From positions 1 through 7,618 of the forward strand of contig JALGXY010000146.1 in the NCBI GenBank assembly GCA_029824495.1: a DNA stretch of 7,618 bases, given 5' to 3'. This document shows positions 1 through 6,615 of this stretch, piece by piece. The translations under genes and the position numbers were made by a program. Below the pieces are notes generated by a model. It did no database searches and was not told the origin of the DNA. It was given only the letters and a program-made list of their open reading frames with translations. The stretch's first letter is position 1. Every line of letters starts with the position of its first letter. The DNA comes from Fimbriimonadia bacterium (GTDB lineage: Bacteria > Armatimonadota > Fimbriimonadia > Fimbriimonadales > Fimbriimonadaceae).

Positions 1-1257
1 GTCTGGGGCATCGGTCGGTATGAAGAGTGGCTCGTTCTGTCAGCCATTCCTGCCAGTCTTGCTCTGACAGATCTCGGCTTCGGCACTGCAGCGGCAAACG
101 AGATGACCATGAGGGTTGGCCGAGAAGACAGAGACGGAGCCCTCAAGGTGTTTCAGACCGTCTGGACAGCAGTCACTTGTCTATCTATCTTAATGTTGGT
201 GGTTGTCACCACATTGACCATTGCTCTCCCTCTCAACCAGATCCTGCGGATTGATGAGATTGACGCCCAATCGGTTCAGGTTATTGTTCTCTGCCTCGTG
301 GCTCAAGTTGTGGCCCAGCAACAGAGGGTTGTGATCAATGCGGGTTATCGCTGCGACGGACTCTATGCAAGAGGAGTGATGGCCAGCAACCTGACCCGAC
401 TTGCTGCGTTTCTTGGGGGAATTGGGGCGCTTGTGGTCAATCAAAGCGTTGTCGCCTATGCGGCAGCCAGTTCTGCCTTTGTCATTGCAGGAACGGTAAT
501 GATGGCCATTGACCTCAACCGAAGGAGGCCATGGATCGCGCATGGCATTCGTCGATTCTCGGCAACACTGCTTAAGCCGTTAACTGCTCCGGCGTTAAGC
601 TTCTTGGCATATTCCTTAGGGCTTGGGCTTTCTCTGCAAGGAATGCTCATGGTCATTCACTTTCAGGGGACAGAGGCGGCCGTGGTTGCCTTTGATACCA
701 TGAGGAAGGTCAGCCGAGTTTTGATTCAGGCCGCAGCCGTAATCAGCGCGCCAGTAGGAGTGGAACTATCATCCGCTCTTGGACGGAAGGACAAAACGCT
801 CTCCAAGGGGCTGCATAGAAATCTGGGGCAAACCGTAGCACTGGTGACAGTTGTCTTGTTTCTGATACTGTTCTTTGTGAGTGAACCGTTGATTGGCGCA
901 CTCTCACGGCAAAAGGTCGCTTTTGATTCACATCTCTTGCTGGTTCTCTTGGCGGCAGCGGGGGTCCAAAATTTTTGGTCACCGGGGGCAACTGTTCTAT
1001 CTGCAGTGAACAAAAATGTGAGCATGACAACGATGATTCTTGTGACTGCAGGAGCGGCTCTTACTGCTACGTGGATTCTAATTCCGGTTTGGGGGATCCT
1101 CAGTGCCGCGTACTCACTGCTTGCCGCGCAACTTGTGGTACTGGTTTGGGTTGAAAAAAGAGCCTGCAGGCTGCTTGAAATTGACTTTGGTTCCTGGGCC
1201 AAGAGTTTTGCCCGCTTTGACGTCCTTAACCAGATGTTGCTTCAGTTGAGGAAGTAA
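1..1257 (+). CDS. Wzx-type polysaccharide flippase / MOP-superfamily exporter (5' end missing)
   Basis: The frame is open from base 1 to the TAA at 1255-1257, giving 418 visible residues; the true start lies upstream. The first ATGs (103, 109) are not the start, because the 34 residues before base 103 read as good family sequence, with YEEWLVLSAIPA and LTDLGFGTAAANEM resembling the early helices of O-antigen and exopolysaccharide flippases. Many hydrophobic segments are spread over the whole length, for example those coded near 169-246, 580-660, 835-890, 930-965 and 1030-1150, with short charged loops between them, as expected for a 12-14 helix protein. Family members move undecaprenyl-linked oligosaccharide from the cytoplasmic to the outer face of the inner membrane. 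The following glycosyltransferase starts at the very next base, supporting one operon. About 30-60 N-terminal residues are probably missing. The exact substrate cannot be read from the sequence, and a related MATE-like exporter is the main alternative. Confidence 0.82.
   Translation, partial: VWGIGRYEEWLVLSAIPASLALTDLGFGTAAANEMTMRVGREDRDGALKVFQTVWTAVTCLSILMLVVVTTLTIALPLNQILRIDEIDAQSVQVIVLCLVAQVVAQQQRVVINAGYRCDGLYARGVMASNLTRLAAFLGGIGALVVNQSVVAYAAASSAFVIAGTVMMAIDLNRRRPWIAHGIRRFSATLLKPLTAPALSFLAYSLGLGLSLQGMLMVIHFQGTEAAVVAFDTMRKVSRVLIQAAAVISAPVGVELSSALGRKDKTLSKGLHRNLGQTVALVTVVLFLILFFVSEPLIGALSRQKVAFDSHLLLVLLAAAGVQNFWSPGATVLSAVNKNVSMTTMILVTAGAALTATWILIPVWGILSAAYSLLAAQLVVLVWVEKRACRLLEIDFGSWAKSFARFDVLNQMLLQLRK
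1248..1252 (+). promoter_or_regulatory. Shine-Dalgarno GAGGA for the first glycosyltransferase
   Basis: GAGGA lies inside the last codons of the flippase gene, five bases before the ATG at 1258. It favours 1258 as the start over the in-frame ATG at 1333, which has no comparable purine run upstream. The stop (1255-1257) and start (1258-1260) are directly adjacent, an arrangement typical of translational coupling. Confidence 0.6.
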
Positions 1258-2346
1258 ATGGGTCTAGCATCTTCACGGGACCAACACAACAACAAGAGTC
1301 TGGCACGAGTCTTGCCGCGAAGCTCTTATTCGATGAGCGATTCGCGCGAGTTGGTGTCAATCGTAACGCCCTTATACAACAACAGAGAATTCCTGAGGAG
1401 AACGGCGGACTGTGTGTTCAATCAAACCTACTCAAATTGGGAGTGGATCGTGGTTGATGATGCCTCTACAGATGGCAGCGTTGAGCACTTTGAAGATTTG
1501 ACCAGATCTTGTAAGAAAGTTCGAGTGCTGCGAAATGACGTCAATAGGGGCATTACAAAAACCACCCAACGTGGAATTGAACTTGCCAACGGCTCAATCC
1601 TGAAGATCCTCGATTCTGACGACTGGATGCACCCTTTGTTGATCGAGCGAACTGTGGAAGCCATGGAAGCGAATCCAAATGCAGCTCTCGTCTTTTCGCA
1701 TGCGTTCTATCTCGATGATCAAGACAACATTTGGGGAGGCTGGTCGAAAGGTGGAAGCTGGACCAAGCCGGGACTGGAAGTTTTTCGGTCACAGATAATC
1801 AAATACACGATTAGAACGTCAGCAGTATCCTATCGAGTCTCCATTATCAACGAGATCGGCGGCCGAGATACACTTCCCCTTGTTTTGTCGTCCGACAAGT
1901 ACTTCGACCTGCGAGCGATGCTGCTTGGCGACGTCGTCTACATTGATGAGCCGTTGGGAGCCCATCGATCTCACCAAAGAAACTCATCTGGAAGGCTCGA
2001 TCTTCAATTCGACGCCGACTTTATTGAGCAGCGGTTTGCGCTTTATGATGATTTGATCAGTCGACTGCCGGAAGATCCAGGATTTTCAGTTGAAGACCTA
2101 AAAGACGAGGCACAACTGATGATTCGGGCTTATGTTGTCGGCCTTCTGAAAGAAGCCCAGAAAAGGGGAGACAAGGAAGCAGTCGAACTGCTGGTGGAGG
2201 CTCTGGCGAAAAGGGGCCTCAATCCAACCGGGCGTACTGGCGACAGCCTGGTAGCGCGAGCATTTAAGGTCGGGACTCCGTTTCTGAAGTTGTTGACGAA
2301 GCGAAAACTTCCTGAGATGCGAATACAGGCAGTTGATTCGGTTTAG
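1258..2346 (+). CDS. Family 2 glycosyltransferase (GT-A fold), first of two paralogs
   Basis: This 362-residue protein should transfer a sugar from a nucleotide-sugar donor to a growing lipid-linked glycan at the cytoplasmic membrane face. The GT-A domain starts at about residue 33 with VSIVTPLYNN. WEWIVVDDASTDGS follows and carries the aspartates that contact the nucleotide. DSDDW at residues 119-123 is the DXD-type metal site. Further on, SSDKYFDLR sits where family 2 enzymes usually carry the ED-type catalytic base. There is no signal peptide or clear membrane helix. The C-terminal third (about 250-362) is charged and probably helical. The first 25 residues (MGLASSRDQHNN onward) are polar and precede the usual domain start. 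An ATG at residue 26 (base 1333) is an alternative start, but the GAGGA upstream of 1258 favours the longer form. The gene is colinear with the one at 3826 over almost its whole length. Donor and acceptor sugars are unknown. Confidence 0.88.
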   Translation: MGLASSRDQHNNKSLARVLPRSSYSMSDSRELVSIVTPLYNNREFLRRTADCVFNQTYSNWEWIVVDDASTDGSVEHFEDLTRSCKKVRVLRNDVNRGITKTTQRGIELANGSILKILDSDDWMHPLLIERTVEAMEANPNAALVFSHAFYLDDQDNIWGGWSKGGSWTKPGLEVFRSQIIKYTIRTSAVSYRVSIINEIGGRDTLPLVLSSDKYFDLRAMLLGDVVYIDEPLGAHRSHQRNSSGRLDLQFDADFIEQRFALYDDLISRLPEDPGFSVEDLKDEAQLMIRAYVVGLLKEAQKRGDKEAVELLVEALAKRGLNPTGRTGDSLVARAFKVGTPFLKLLTKRKLPEMRIQAVDSV

Positions 2347-2367
2347 GCTCCATAAGCTCTTCAATTC

Positions 2368-3771
2368 TCAGCCAGATATAGTCTGATCAACACCCCATTC
2401 CGGCTTGTCGATATCGACCACATCTCCGCGGTCTCGCAGCATCTGAGCCAGCTCAGCATGCATCTCACGCCCGACTTTCTGGTGCAGCGGGTGATCGATC
2501 AGATTGTGCAGTTCAAACGGATCTGAATCGAGATCAAACAGCTGTCGTGAAGCCTCGCCTTTCACCATGTACTCGATCAATTTCCACTTGCCGCGTCTCA
2601 GCGCTCTCTGGTGCCACGCGTAGCCCATGGCAGCTGACTCCCGGTGGACGACTTTGGCATCAGATACAGCGGCAGCGAAGCTCTTCGCCTCAACCGTGTC
2701 CGCAGGCTTCAGCCCAGCCAGTTCGATGAGGGTCGGGTTGATGTCGTGGAGATTGATGAACGTGTCGCGCTTTTCGGACTGAGGGATGCCAGGCCCGCGC
2801 AGAACCATCGGCGGCTTGACAGAATGTTCATAGACGTTCTGCTTGCCGAGCAGGCCATGCTGCCCCACAGCCAGCCCATGATCTGAGGCAAAAACTACGA
2901 TCGTCTCTTCGGTGATGCCGAGCTGGTCCAGTTCGTCCAGAATCCGTCCGATCTGATAGTCGACTTCAGTCACCATGCCGAAATAGAGAGCGATCTCACG
3001 CTTAACAGACTCTTTCGTACGGGGGTAGGGGCCAAGATCTTCGTCCCGAATCCTGAGCGTCCCGTTGTCGAAAGGATGCAGGGTCATAAAGTTCTCGGGC
3101 AGATCCATCTCTTCGTCAGGATAGAGCGACTGGAACCACTCAGGCGCGTGGCGCGGGTCGTGCGGCGACGTGAAGGAGACGTAGGCAAAGAACGGATTCT
3201 CGCTGTCCCTGTTTCTGAGGAAGTCGACGGTTGCATCGGCGAACAGTTCGCTCGAGAAACGTGAGTAGGTTTTCGTCAGCTCCTTGGGATACTTGCCGCT
3301 CGGGTCAAAGTCCGTCAGGATAGGAGTTCGGTGCCCGCCCGTATGGTACTGGTGCATTCCGCCAAAGTAGATGTTGCCTCCGTGGTTGAAGCTGCGGTTG
3401 AAGGCAGCCCTGTCTTGGTGCCATTTTCCGGTGCTGAAAGTGTCGTAGCCAGCAGCTCGAAATGTCTCGCCGATCATGCCGTGCTCGGGCGGAATCCTCG
3501 TGCCGTCATAGGGCTTTCGACCTGTCATCATCATCGCTCTGCTCGGAACACAGACTGCGCCGCCCATCGAGCCCTGAATGTAGCAGTTTGTAAACGTTGT
3601 TCCTTCGGCAACAAGCCGGTCCATAGCAGGCGTGAACACCGGCTCTACGCCAAACGCACCGACCGTCGACCAGCGCTGATCATCTGTCAGCAGAAAAAGC
3701 ACATTCGGCTGCTTCATTTCTTGAGAGTCTAGCGTGGCGACGGCTGCCGCTGCAGCGAGCATCGAGAGCAT
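2368..3771 (-). CDS. Sulfatase (type I, formylglycine-dependent)
   Basis: This 467-residue alkaline-phosphatase-superfamily enzyme should hydrolyse sulfate esters, probably on a polysaccharide. All key type I motifs are present: NVLFLLTDDQRW with metal ligands D30-D31; CVPSR at 74-78, where Cys74 is the formylglycine precursor; TGKWH at 114-118; SPHDP at 202-206; ASDHG with D297-H298; and GKQNVYEHS with K310. The C-terminal part has the usual WKLIEY and QLFDLDSDPFELHNL stretch. Activity would need a formylglycine-generating enzyme, not seen here. The N-terminus is ambiguous. The ATG at 3771 gives MLSMLAAAAAVATLDSQE, a short hydrophobic run without the basic residues of a normal signal peptide. 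ATGs at 3762 and 3717 (MKQPNVLF) are alternatives, and none has a strong Shine-Dalgarno. An in-frame TAA four codons upstream rules out a longer ATG form, so location is uncertain. The gene is antiparallel to both flanking glycosyltransferases and richer in G+C than the first. The substrate cannot be assigned. Confidence 0.93.
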   Translation of the reverse strand: MLSMLAAAAAVATLDSQEMKQPNVLFLLTDDQRWSTVGAFGVEPVFTPAMDRLVAEGTTFTNCYIQGSMGGAVCVPSRAMMMTGRKPYDGTRIPPEHGMIGETFRAAGYDTFSTGKWHQDRAAFNRSFNHGGNIYFGGMHQYHTGGHRTPILTDFDPSGKYPKELTKTYSRFSSELFADATVDFLRNRDSENPFFAYVSFTSPHDPRHAPEWFQSLYPDEEMDLPENFMTLHPFDNGTLRIRDEDLGPYPRTKESVKREIALYFGMVTEVDYQIGRILDELDQLGITEETIVVFASDHGLAVGQHGLLGKQNVYEHSVKPPMVLRGPGIPQSEKRDTFINLHDINPTLIELAGLKPADTVEAKSFAAAVSDAKVVHRESAAMGYAWHQRALRRGKWKLIEYMVKGEASRQLFDLDSDPFELHNLIDHPLHQKVGREMHAELAQMLRDRGDVVDIDKPEWGVDQTISG

Positions 3772-3825
3772 GAGGTGAACTTACCTGAGGTCTGGGACGG
3801 ATTCCACCGATGATCTCCTATAGCG
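3772..3825. other. 54-base divergent intergenic gap
   Basis: This gap separates the start codons of the sulfatase (minus) and the second glycosyltransferase (plus), so any promoters for both must lie here or inside the genes. No convincing -35/-10 pair is visible on either strand. The plus strand has no purine-rich ribosome site before the ATG at 3826, and the only nearby AT-rich element (CTATAG) is too close to that start to serve as a -10. In-frame stops lie upstream of both genes: TGA at 3811-3813 for the glycosyltransferase, and TAA on the minus strand for the sulfatase. Confidence 0.5.
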
Positions 3826-4827
3826 ATGGCACATTCGAGCCCGAAAGTCTCGATCGTCACACCTCTGTACAACCACCGCCGATTCCTGAATCGGACTGCA
3901 GATGGTGTCCACTCCCAGTCTTTGAAAGACTGGGAGTGGATTGTCGTCGATGATGCTTCTACCGACGAGAGCGCCCAGTTTGTCGAGGACATTCGACGCT
4001 GGGATTCCAGGATTCACCTGGCTCAAAATGAGAAGAACCAAGGGATTGTCAAGACCACCCAGCGAGGCATCGATTCAGCTCGAGGAGAGTTCATGATGAT
4101 TCTCGATTCCGATGACTGGATCGCACCGGAGTTTCTTGCCAAGACGGTCAACGCTATGGAAGGCAATCCTGGCGCCTCTCTGGTCCATACACGCTCGCTC
4201 TGGATGGACGAAAACGACGACACTTGGGGTGGCTGGCCAGCCATGACCAGTTGGGTTCGACCGGGACTCGAGGTCTTTCGGTCAGAGATTACGAACTACT
4301 CCATCCGGGGGAACACGGCTCTTTATCGAAAGTCTCTTGTCGACCCGATCGGCGGTTGGGCGGCTCTGCCTTTAGCTCGATTCCACGACAAATACTACGA
4401 TTTGAGAGTGATGCTCGAAGGTGATGTTGTCTTCTTGGGCGAACCCCTTGGAGCCACCCGCACCCACCCTGGCAATCATTCAGGCCAGATGGATGAGCAG
4501 TTGGATCCGGCGGTGGCCGAACAGACATTCACGATGTATGACGACCTGCTGTCTCGGTATGTTGATGCTGGACGAGACTCGTCAGACAAGCTGCGGGCTG
4601 AAGTCAATGAGAGCGCTGCCGGCTACATCTCACACCTGATATGTGAGGCGGAGAACCGGGAGATGGATCAGATCGCTGACGAGTTGACCGAGCTGCTGAC
4701 CAGCCGCGGACTACAGCGAACTGTGCCTCAGTCAGCAAGGTTTAAGACCCGCGCGTTCCGAGCGGCATCCCCGTTCATTAAGGTCTGGACAAAGCAGCCT
4801 CTAAAGCAGATCGAACGCGCTGCCTAA
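3826..4827 (+). CDS. Family 2 glycosyltransferase (GT-A fold), second of two paralogs
   Basis: This 333-residue protein has the same role as its paralog at 1258: sugar transfer in surface-polysaccharide assembly. The domain begins at residue 8 with VSIVTPLYNH. It continues with WEWIVVDDASTDES (36-49), KTTQRGI (76-82), DSDDW (94-98, metal site), DTWGGW (132-137), PGLEVFRSE (146-154), and HDKYYDLR (187-194) in the place of the usual catalytic-base motif. By eye about half of the positions match the paralog, with no gap up to the metal site. It lacks the paralog's 25-residue N-terminal extension. The start is fixed by an in-frame TGA at 3811-3813, and no Shine-Dalgarno is visible. Codons 28-39 contain a perfect 33-base palindrome that the paralog does not have. 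There, the paralog's FNQTYSN is replaced by HSQSLKD. The C-terminal part is helical and charged. Donor and acceptor sugars are unknown. Confidence 0.88.
   Translation: MAHSSPKVSIVTPLYNHRRFLNRTADGVHSQSLKDWEWIVVDDASTDESAQFVEDIRRWDSRIHLAQNEKNQGIVKTTQRGIDSARGEFMMILDSDDWIAPEFLAKTVNAMEGNPGASLVHTRSLWMDENDDTWGGWPAMTSWVRPGLEVFRSEITNYSIRGNTALYRKSLVDPIGGWAALPLARFHDKYYDLRVMLEGDVVFLGEPLGATRTHPGNHSGQMDEQLDPAVAEQTFTMYDDLLSRYVDAGRDSSDKLRAEVNESAAGYISHLICEAENREMDQIADELTELLTSRGLQRTVPQSARFKTRAFRAASPFIKVWTKQPLKQIERAA
3908..3940. repeat. Perfect inverted repeat, 16-bp arms with 1-base centre
   Basis: The left arm TCCACTCCCAGTCTTT (3908-3923) and right arm AAAGACTGGGAGTGGA (3925-3940) are exact reverse complements around G3924. 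Pairing stops immediately outside the arms. It lies in codons 28-39 of the second glycosyltransferase, so the mRNA could form a strong hairpin near its 5' end, or the DNA a cruciform. Neither strand has a T-run after the hairpin, so an intrinsic terminator is unlikely. Confidence 0.97.
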
Positions 4828-4885
4828 AACCGCTCGATCTTGAACTTTCGCTGCAGGGTCTGCAAGAATAGCAGCGCAGGGAAAC

Positions 4886-5584
4886 ATGACAAGGGAGCAG
4901 TTTGAACGCATCGTATCTCGATCTGAGACCCTCATTCGAGAGCAGCCAGAAAAATACAAGAAGTCGATCAATAGGTTTGCGATCTTCGGCTACATCGCCT
5001 ATTCGCTCGCCCTTCTATTCGCACTTTCTCTTTTCGCGTTTGCCGTCTGGGGACTTGCGACCGGCTACATTGAGTTTGGCGGCGTCAGGATCGTCATCTT
5101 TGCTGGCTTCATCTCAATCTTGATGCTGATGTCGATGTGGGTGAAGTTTGAGGCCCCCAAAGGCGCTGAGCTGACCCGGGAAGATGCTCCCAGCCTGTTC
5201 GAAGATCTGGATCGCATTCGAGCAGAGCAGGACACAGCAGAGATCCATCAGGTTTTGCTGACAGGGAGTCCAAATGCGATGGCCTGTTCAGCCTCAAAGT
5301 TCTTGATTTTCGGCGAGCGGCTCTACGTAGTGATTGGTGTGCCGCTCTTGATGTCGCTAAAAAGGGAGGAGCTGATCTCTGTTCTGGCTCATGAACTGGC
5401 CCACCATTCAAAGGCTCACGTTCAGGACGGCAACCGGGCCTATAGACTGGTTCAGATGTGGCAGGGGCTGGCCTCAAGGCTGGTTCTATGGCAGACGTCC
5501 ATCGATTCGCTCCCTATGACCAGGCGTATTGGGATCGTGCAAAGGATGAACAGGAGCCTCCTAAGGACTACTTTGCTGAGATGA
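4886..5584 (+). CDS. M48 metallopeptidase, N-terminal fragment of a broken gene
   Basis: This frame codes 232 residues, of which about the first 198 look genuine. Two membrane helices (about 31-57 and 67-86) anchor the protein in the inner membrane. The catalytic zinc motif HELAH follows at 169-173, with His169 and His173 as ligands and Glu170 as the catalytic base. In intact members a further segment after the HExxH helix carries the third ligand in an E-x-x-x-D type motif, usually inside a further hydrophobic stretch. Here the sequence passes QGLASRL (about 194-200) and then becomes a basic tail (MTRRIGIVQR, LLRTTLLR) unlike the family, ending at TGA 5582-5584. The genuine C-terminal part continues in another frame from about 5488. 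The start at 4886 has an AGGGA at 4878-4882, three bases upstream. This fragment should not be an active zinc protease. It is probably a decaying gene, although an assembly error would look the same. Confidence 0.72.
   Translation: MTREQFERIVSRSETLIREQPEKYKKSINRFAIFGYIAYSLALLFALSLFAFAVWGLATGYIEFGGVRIVIFAGFISILMLMSMWVKFEAPKGAELTREDAPSLFEDLDRIRAEQDTAEIHQVLLTGSPNAMACSASKFLIFGERLYVVIGVPLLMSLKREELISVLAHELAHHSKAHVQDGNRAYRLVQMWQGLASRLVLWQTSIDSLPMTRRIGIVQRMNRSLLRTTLLR
5458..5505 (+). other. Probable deletion/frameshift junction in the M48 peptidase gene
   Basis: Family-like sequence switches from the frame of 4886 (ending near QGLASRL, about 5484) to the frame of 5458 (starting near ADVHRF, about 5491). 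The segment that should carry the third zinc ligand is missing in both frames. Short direct repeats lie here: TGGCAG at 5459 and 5489, and GGCTGG at 5466 and 5479. They could have mediated slippage or deletion, but the exact breakpoint cannot be located without an intact homolog. Confidence 0.5.
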
Positions 5585-6615
5585 TTCAAGCTCCCGATGT
5601 CAAGCCTGATGATCGCACCCAGACGTTGACGCGACTTTTGAAAAAGGAGATAGTCTACGAAGATTCCCACCCCAGTCTGCGCGAGCGAGTCGAAGCCCTC
5701 GGTATTCCCGCCAATCCCCATGCGTCAGACGAGGTTGAGGCGATATTGGAGCGTGTGTCTCCATTGGAAGCGACCTGTTGGGAGGAGCTCGTTACGGGCA
5801 GTCGTCAACAAATGTTGGACTCCTTGATGGGGCGGATTCTCGAGGAGATCGGTCCAGCCTGGAAGCACAAGCACGAGGAGATTCAGCATGGAATACGCGC
5901 GTTTGAACGGTTGAAAGAGGTTGACCCGCGCCAAGTCTCTGCGAAAGAGGCGGTTGAGTACCTCGGGGCCTTTGTGGCGGCGCACAGCAGGAGTGAGGGC
6001 AAGAAGCTCGCCATCGAGCTGGCCAGCATCCACTCCGGTTCTCCTGAGATTCTTGCGTCTGCCGGCAACTACATGCTCGAAGACGGCGATCGAGATGGAT
6101 TTCAGTTTGTTCAGAAAGCTGCGGAGCTGAATCCGGAGTACAAGTACCTGCTGCACGAGTTGTCGGCCGAGTACCACAGTCTTGTTGGGGATAGCAAGGC
6201 AGCAAGAAACGAATCTCTGAAAGCCCAGGCATTGGGAGAAGACTGGCAAAGAAGCTTCAATCAGTTGTCTCAGCTTAAGCCGGAAGATATTCAGACTCCT
6301 ATGGTGGTGTCAGATCATCTTAGATCTGACCTCTTGAAGATGGGCGCCGAACTTCCAGACGTTCTGGAAGTGCACGCCATTCACAACCAGAGCGCAAAAA
6401 ATGAGGCGATCACAGCCCATGTGATTCTGCTTATCGCCAGGCCAAGAGGCATGATCCATTCGAATGACACTTTTGCCGCCAAGCAGACCGCAAAGGCTCT
6501 CGAGCTTCTGGGGGCTCACAACGGGCTTGTGATTTCGACGGTGATGGATAAGAGCAAGATTGGCAAGACGTTTGTCGGTGCCCCTGAAGGCTGTGTCTAT
6601 CGGCGAGACTCTTAA
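5458..6615 (+). CDS. M48 metallopeptidase, C-terminal fragment with TPR-like tail
   Basis: This frame (+1 relative to the peptidase at 4886 and overlapping it) resembles the C-terminal part of the same M48 family. AYWDRAKDEQEPPKDYF (about 23-39 from the GTG at 5458) and EDSHPSLRERVEALG (68-82) match the stretch that follows the catalytic domain in intact members. GPAWKHKHEEI (132-142) and a helical, TPR-like region (about 185-260) then follow. The last about 100 residues (GAELPDVLEVHAIHN onward) look like a small alpha/beta domain I do not recognise. The GTG at 5458 is only the most upstream start in an open frame; the ATG at 5488, eight bases after an AAGG, or the ATG at 5581 are better candidates if the piece is translated separately. 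There is no zinc motif or membrane helix, so any separate function would be non-catalytic. It ends at TAA 6613-6615, overlapping the stop of the convergent cupin gene. Confidence 0.65.
   Translation: MAGAGLKAGSMADVHRFAPYDQAYWDRAKDEQEPPKDYFAEMIQAPDVKPDDRTQTLTRLLKKEIVYEDSHPSLRERVEALGIPANPHASDEVEAILERVSPLEATCWEELVTGSRQQMLDSLMGRILEEIGPAWKHKHEEIQHGIRAFERLKEVDPRQVSAKEAVEYLGAFVAAHSRSEGKKLAIELASIHSGSPEILASAGNYMLEDGDRDGFQFVQKAAELNPEYKYLLHELSAEYHSLVGDSKAARNESLKAQALGEDWQRSFNQLSQLKPEDIQTPMVVSDHLRSDLLKMGAELPDVLEVHAIHNQSAKNEAITAHVILLIARPRGMIHSNDTFAAKQTAKALELLGAHNGLVISTVMDKSKIGKTFVGAPEGCVYRRDS
6612..6615. other. Shared TTAA holding both convergent stop codons
   Basis: The palindromic TTAA carries TAA for the plus-strand peptidase fragment (6613-6615) and TAA for the minus-strand cupin (6612-6614). 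There is no intergenic space and therefore no separate terminator between the two convergent genes. Confidence 0.95.

Noticed and set aside
726..1202. Long minus-strand open frames opposite the flippase gene (also 190-543)
   Set aside because: They lie antisense to a gene with clear family sequence, have no recognisable domain, and are Ser/Thr/Arg-rich in the way antisense frames usually are.
2347..2367. Terminator between the convergent first glycosyltransferase and the sulfatase
   Set aside because: Only 21 bases are available and no stem followed by a T-run is visible on either strand.
3331..3732. Plus-strand frame of 133 codons opposite the sulfatase
   Set aside because: The minus strand here codes the sulfatase active-site region with all catalytic motifs intact; the plus-strand frame has no domain.
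3700..3830. Transposable-element boundary beside the sulfatase
   Set aside because: No terminal inverted repeats, target-site duplication or transposase sequence can be seen around 2347-2367 or 3772-3825.
4849..4876. Possible stem CGCTGC / GCAGCG in the gap before the peptidase, and a TTGAAC (4840) to AAGAAT (4864) promoter-like pair
   Set aside because: The stem is only six base pairs with a 16-base loop and no T-run. The promoter boxes match only four of six bases each and would start transcription about 10 bases before the ATG.
4886..5600. Programmed ribosomal frameshift joining the two peptidase frames
   Set aside because: There is no convincing slippery heptamer in the overlap, and joining the frames would still lack the segment with the third zinc ligand.
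5725..6249. Minus-strand open frame of 174 codons opposite the peptidase tail
   Set aside because: It has no recognisable motif or ribosome site, and the plus-strand frame carries the M48-tail sequence.
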